Assembly (NCBI GenBank): GCA_034432555.1
Contig: DAOUBW010000023.1
Coordinates: forward strand, 62,001 to 126,000
Length of the DNA: 64,000 nucleotides
Source of the DNA: CP2-2F sp034432555
Lineage (GTDB): Bacteria; Chloroflexota; Anaerolineae; Aggregatilineales; UBA2796
Direction: 5' to 3'
Part shown: one piece after another, positions 61,301 through 64,000 of the stretch
Position numbering within the stretch: the stretch's first letter is position 1
Layout of the letters: each line of letters begins with the position of its first letter
Translations under genes and position numbers: made by a program
Notes under the pieces: generated by a model
What the model saw: the letters and a program-made list of their open reading frames with translations, nothing else
Databases searched by the model: none
Told to the model about the DNA's origin: nothing

Positions 61301-64000
61301 TTTGAGTTCAATGAGGATGAGGGCGCACGCAGCTTCTATGATGAGCGCTATGGTGACTCTGCCATCGGTGGCATGGGCAGGACGGATGCGCTTGGGCGGT
61401 TCGTCATTGAAGTGCCTGCCGATCTTGCCAAGTCTACGCGCAGCAAGCAATTTGTGATCGAAGCACGCGTAACTGATGACAGCGATCAGCTTATTGCTGG
61501 ACGTGCGACGGTGGTCGTGCATCAGGGCGAGTTCTACATTGGTGCCGGTGCCGCCAACTACGTTGGTATCGCAGGCAAGCCGCAGGATGTAAATCTTGTC
61601 ACTGCCAATTGGGATAGCTCACCCAAAGCAGGCATCGGATTGAGTGTGCGCGTGGTGGAACGCCGTTGGAAAAGCACCCAAACGGTTGACCCTGCCAGCG
61701 GGCGCACCGTCTGGAACTATGAGGTGGAAGAAATCCCTGTCACGGAAGGCGTGGCAACCACCAACAGCGACGGCAAGGCAGTCTACACCTTCACACCTGA
61801 GCGCGGCGGCATCTATAAAGTCTATGCGAGCAGCCGTGATAGTCTGGGCAATCAGATCATGACGGCAACCTTTATGTGGGTGGCGGGACCGGACTATGTG
61901 CCGTGGCGCCAGCAGAACAGCAACCGCATTGACCTGAAGATTGACAAGACCGACTTCCAGATCGGCGAGACTGCCTCAATCCTGATTGCCAGCCCGTTCC
62001 AAGGCACGGCAAAGGCACTCATCAGCATTGAGCGTGGCAAAATCCTCAGCTATGAAGTGGTTGATCTGCCTAACAACAGCTATGTTTACGAGCTGCCCAT
62101 CACGGCAGACCTTGCGCCCAACGCCTTCATCTCAGTGCTGATCGTGAAGGGCGTGGACGAGAATAACCCTGTGGCAGCCTTCCGCATGGGCTTGCTGCAA
62201 ATCGGTGTGGATACGGCGCGCTATGCGCTCAACATCACTGTGACGCCCGACCGTGAGCAAGCCAGTCCGCGAGAGACGGTCAACTACAAGATCAAGGTTA
62301 CCGATTATCGCGGCGAGCCTGTGCAAGCCGAAATTGGCGTCGGTCTGACCGATCTCGCCGTCCTCTCACTGCTGCCGGATACCTCGCGCCCGATCTTGGC
62401 ACACTTCTACAGTCAGGCAGGCTTAGGCGTCCGCACAGCCGTTAGCCTGACGGTGAGCGTAGACCAACAAACGCAAGAAATCCTGAACACCATCAAAGGT
62501 GGCGGCGGCGGCGGACCTGAAGGCGGCATTTTTGAAGTGCGGCAGCGCTTCATTGATACGCCGCTGTGGCAACCGAGCGTCATCACAGACCAAAACGGTG
62601 AGGCAGTCGTCAGCGTTGAACTGCCCGATCAGCTCACCACATGGCGCTTAGATGTGCGTGCAGCAACCGGCGCTGTTGGCGAACTGCAAACAACGTTGGT
62701 TGGGCAAGAAACGTTCGACCTGCTCAGCACCAAGCCGCTTTTGGTGCGCCCGATCACGCCGCGCTTCTACATGGTTGGCGATAAATCTACCCTCGTGGCA
62801 GTCGTCAATAACAACAGTGGCGCCGATCAAGAAGTGACGGCGCGCATTGACCTGAAAGGCGCACGCCTGCTGGATAATAACCCAACCCAGACGCGCAGCG
62901 TGGCAGACCGCGGACGGGCGCGCTTTGAGTGGGCTATCGAGGTTGAGGACGTGGAACGCCTTGACGTCACTTTCTTTGCCCAGAATGCAGATGGTACGCT
63001 TGGCGATGCTGCCAAGAGCGCCGTTGGCAAGGGTGATGATAAGTACTTGCCTGTGCTGCGCTACGAAGCACCTGAGACGGTTGGCACAGGCGGCACGCTG
63101 AGCGTTGGTGAGCGCCGCACTGAAGGCATCGCACTGCCACGCCGCTTTGAGGTCAAAGAAGGATCGCTCACGGTGCGCCTTGATCGATCTTTGGCGGCTG
63201 CCACCGTGGACGCACTGGAAGTGCTGTGGAACTTCCCGCACCAATGCACCGAACAGACCATCAGCCGCTTCTTGCCGAATGTGGCAACCTACGGCGCGTT
63301 CGCCAAGCTCGGCTTGGAAAATGTCACCTTGCGTCAGCAGGCGGAAACCGCTGTTAGCTTTGCGGTGCAACGCCTGTATAACGACCAAAAGACTGACGGC
63401 GGTTGGGGCTGGTTCGGACGTGATCAGAGCAATCCGTTGGTGACTGCTTACGCGCTGATCGGCTTGAGCGAGGCGCGTACCAACGGCTTTAACATAGATG
63501 ACAACGTGATCGAAGGTGCTATCCGCTTCCTGCGCGAGACGCTGGCGGCGGCTGATCTCGGTGCGCGTCCATCGCGTGCCGAACTCAATCGGCAAGCCTT
63601 CCTAGTTTATGCGCTGGCAGTGGCAGATGCAGGTAACTTCAGCCGTGCCGTGCTGCTCTTTGATCGCCGCGAGCAAATGGACATCTACGCCCGTGCTTAC
63701 CTTGCCATGGCGTTCAACAAGATCGATCCGCGCAACACAACCTACACCGATACCTTGCTCAACGATCTAGTCAGCCGCGCCATCTTGAGCGCAACCGGCG
63801 CACACTGGGAAGAGGCAACGTCGGACTACTTCAACTGGAACACTGATACACGCACCACTGCTATCGTGCTGCGGGCGCTCCTCCAGCTTAATCCGAGCAA
63901 TCAGCTCATCCCGAACGCGGTGCGCTGGCTGATGATCGCACGCACAGCCGATTCGTGGAAAACAACACAGGAGACGGCGTGGTCGGTCTTGGCACTGGTG
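58379..64000 (+). CDS. Bacterial alpha-2-macroglobulin with Ig-like and SH3 modules, 3' end outside the window
   Basis: 1874 codons are open to the window edge with no stop. The ATG follows GGGAGG. A signal peptide (about 1-27) without lipobox Cys leads to three or four Ig-like Big_5 domains (about 35-400), a short SH3-like domain (about 553-640, with RLRERAG and VAEGNAS), then macroglobulin domains and a Gly-run hinge near 1378. The thioester motif is C1623-T-E-Q1626, and TQETAWSVLAL at the end belongs to the same domain. Bacterial A2Ms trap proteases in or outside the envelope; the classical partner PBP1C is not in view. Typical members are about 1500-1900 residues, so the end is near. Confidence 0.9.
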   Translation, partial: MRRLLALCLIFAVLFGALASTPSALSADDQPPPAVIDTIPLRGEELLLDGTITIFFNQAMDRASVERAIRTQPALNGTYDWLDEATVQFKPANLQRATTYTFTIGTEARSALNIGLPEAFTLRAQTVGFLEVVQMLPNDGSGAIEADTAITIIFNRPVVPLMSVEELKALPAPFTAEPAVEGSGEWISTSVYQFKTKNLKGGTVYTITVPAGLQDVTGAILQEDAKSTFTTISPRAIEITPRDKSQRLALDTTFTVVFSQPMERDSIVAATKFLGPNGELVVALEDVSKDNRRFTFKPAAHLDYDAEYVILVLQEFARSLTNAPITEDARSTFTTVTTPRILETYPRHEEYEVRASGFYIRFSTPMDLTDFKDRITITPKPGLLYDNYSSTEGTYFQYGFSHEPSTAYVLTLNIEGLIDKYGTPLQIDPRSDVYELSADGKLLTFRWTTPEYAPELNLRTGFNTLGLYSAYNAQTRAFSTHRNLDRINFSLYRVPSSDLLALLRYGNTRLSNAERLRTWSVGVENPQNVLRYDLVTISEGASTAFAAPECSGAPPSRLIPGEYAIVLPDDPTPLRLRERAGTSANIRAELPVNTLLQITGGPTCANSLLWYRVSVVGQNNLTGWVAEGNASQYFMGVPGSNSRIGNLPRTPLSPSNPNAQALKPGLYRMYVSSPTTGYSFNENMLIATVNITLKLSEGSAMAWVTDLQSGEPVPNVPVQFFYTSYSDGGSGRRGDTLAPIGTAETDSDGVALLRLPRRLESLYTELFALIETPQHFSVSSVEWESGIQAWSFNQPTDYYRSQLTAYLYTDRSLYRPGQPIYFRGVVRAKEDMQYTVSDLETVSVEVVDNRGRQLYLTNLPLTQFGSFSDSVTIDENASLGYYRIIVRPGFTGRDVNEWRGPTFSRGVDVAQYRVPEFQVNLTAEKPEVVQGDTVRVTVESSYFFGGGVSNARIEWSLFTEDYFFRYKGSGRYSFFEFNEDEGARSFYDERYGDSAIGGMGRTDALGRFVIEVPADLAKSTRSKQFVIEARVTDDSDQLIAGRATVVVHQGEFYIGAGAANYVGIAGKPQDVNLVTANWDSSPKAGIGLSVRVVERRWKSTQTVDPASGRTVWNYEVEEIPVTEGVATTNSDGKAVYTFTPERGGIYKVYASSRDSLGNQIMTATFMWVAGPDYVPWRQQNSNRIDLKIDKTDFQIGETASILIASPFQGTAKALISIERGKILSYEVVDLPNNSYVYELPITADLAPNAFISVLIVKGVDENNPVAAFRMGLLQIGVDTARYALNITVTPDREQASPRETVNYKIKVTDYRGEPVQAEIGVGLTDLAVLSLLPDTSRPILAHFYSQAGLGVRTAVSLTVSVDQQTQEILNTIKGGGGGGPEGGIFEVRQRFIDTPLWQPSVITDQNGEAVVSVELPDQLTTWRLDVRAATGAVGELQTTLVGQETFDLLSTKPLLVRPITPRFYMVGDKSTLVAVVNNNSGADQEVTARIDLKGARLLDNNPTQTRSVADRGRARFEWAIEVEDVERLDVTFFAQNADGTLGDAAKSAVGKGDDKYLPVLRYEAPETVGTGGTLSVGERRTEGIALPRRFEVKEGSLTVRLDRSLAAATVDALEVLWNFPHQCTEQTISRFLPNVATYGAFAKLGLENVTLRQQAETAVSFAVQRLYNDQKTDGGWGWFGRDQSNPLVTAYALIGLSEARTNGFNIDDNVIEGAIRFLRETLAAADLGARPSRAELNRQAFLVYALAVADAGNFSRAVLLFDRREQMDIYARAYLAMAFNKIDPRNTTYTDTLLNDLVSRAILSATGAHWEEATSDYFNWNTDTRTTAIVLRALLQLNPSNQLIPNAVRWLMIARTADSWKTTQETAWSVLALV

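Noticed and set aside
62648..63595. Long open frame (315 codons) on the minus strand
   Set aside because: It lies wholly inside the alpha-2-macroglobulin gene, whose frame has the CTEQ motif; the antisense protein is rich in His, Arg and Cys without any family pattern. Codon-bias shadow.

Overview
The window looks like a piece of a Chloroflexota chromosome, probably Anaerolineae-like. This is inferred from gene content and style rather than from any rRNA marker, because none is present. Most of it is G+C-rich (38 G/C of 60 in positions 49021-49080) with tightly packed genes. I see no tRNA, rRNA, CRISPR array or intact transposase.

Layout. 1-8 kb: a GH31 alpha-glucosidase (cut at the window edge), a lone receiver-domain protein, transketolase, a membrane-anchored SUMF1-domain protein, an EamA exporter and a small PD-(D/E)XK protein. 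8-10 kb: a 129-bp MITE-like element, then a WXG100-headed putative secreted toxin with a lipoprotein that may be its immunity protein. 10-18 kb: a minus-strand branched-chain amino acid cluster (ilvB, a Uma2-family gene, ilvN, ilvC, leuA, cimA). Its front end holds a promoter, a 38-codon leader peptide rich in Ile/Leu/Val, mutually exclusive hairpins and a terminator, which together make a classical attenuator. A Leu-rich (Ser-Asp-Leu)n reading frame precedes leuA. 18-25 kb: two overlapping SLATT-like two-TM proteins, a Ser/Thr kinase-ATPase-TPR giant, and a secreted PD40/SH3 protein behind a palindromic operator candidate. 25-37 kb: methyltransferase-SDR-methylmalonyl-CoA epimerase operon, CPBP-type membrane protein, tandem class III cyclase, membrane glycosyltransferase-like protein, small membrane proteins, 6-phosphogluconolactonase and MutS2.

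37.4-47.9 kb is the most interesting region: an A+T-richer island (22 G/C of 60 in 44341-44400). It carries a coiled-coil protein of unknown family that overlaps a BREX-type (DUF2791-like) ATPase, a second such ATPase, a decayed TIR-domain gene, a 1421-residue protein (LSm-like head, TPRs, beta-sandwich, STAND-like ATPase, winged helix), and a translationally coupled ATPase fused to a HEPN ribonuclease-like domain (R-x4-H). No BREX methylase, PglZ, Lon or helicase is present. I read it as a candidate, possibly undescribed, anti-phage or abortive-infection system, or two adjacent modules.

47.9-64 kb: two phosphohexomutases, an MFS transporter, a surface-glycan operon (GT-C-like membrane protein, GT2 glycosyltransferase, WecD-like acetyltransferase, WecE-like sugar aminotransferase, methyltransferase), a Ddn-like F420/deazaflavin protein, and a very large alpha-2-macroglobulin with a CTEQ thioester motif that runs off the right edge. 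The hexomutases, transketolase and 6-phosphogluconolactonase serve central sugar metabolism and probably supply sugar nucleotides to the glycan genes.
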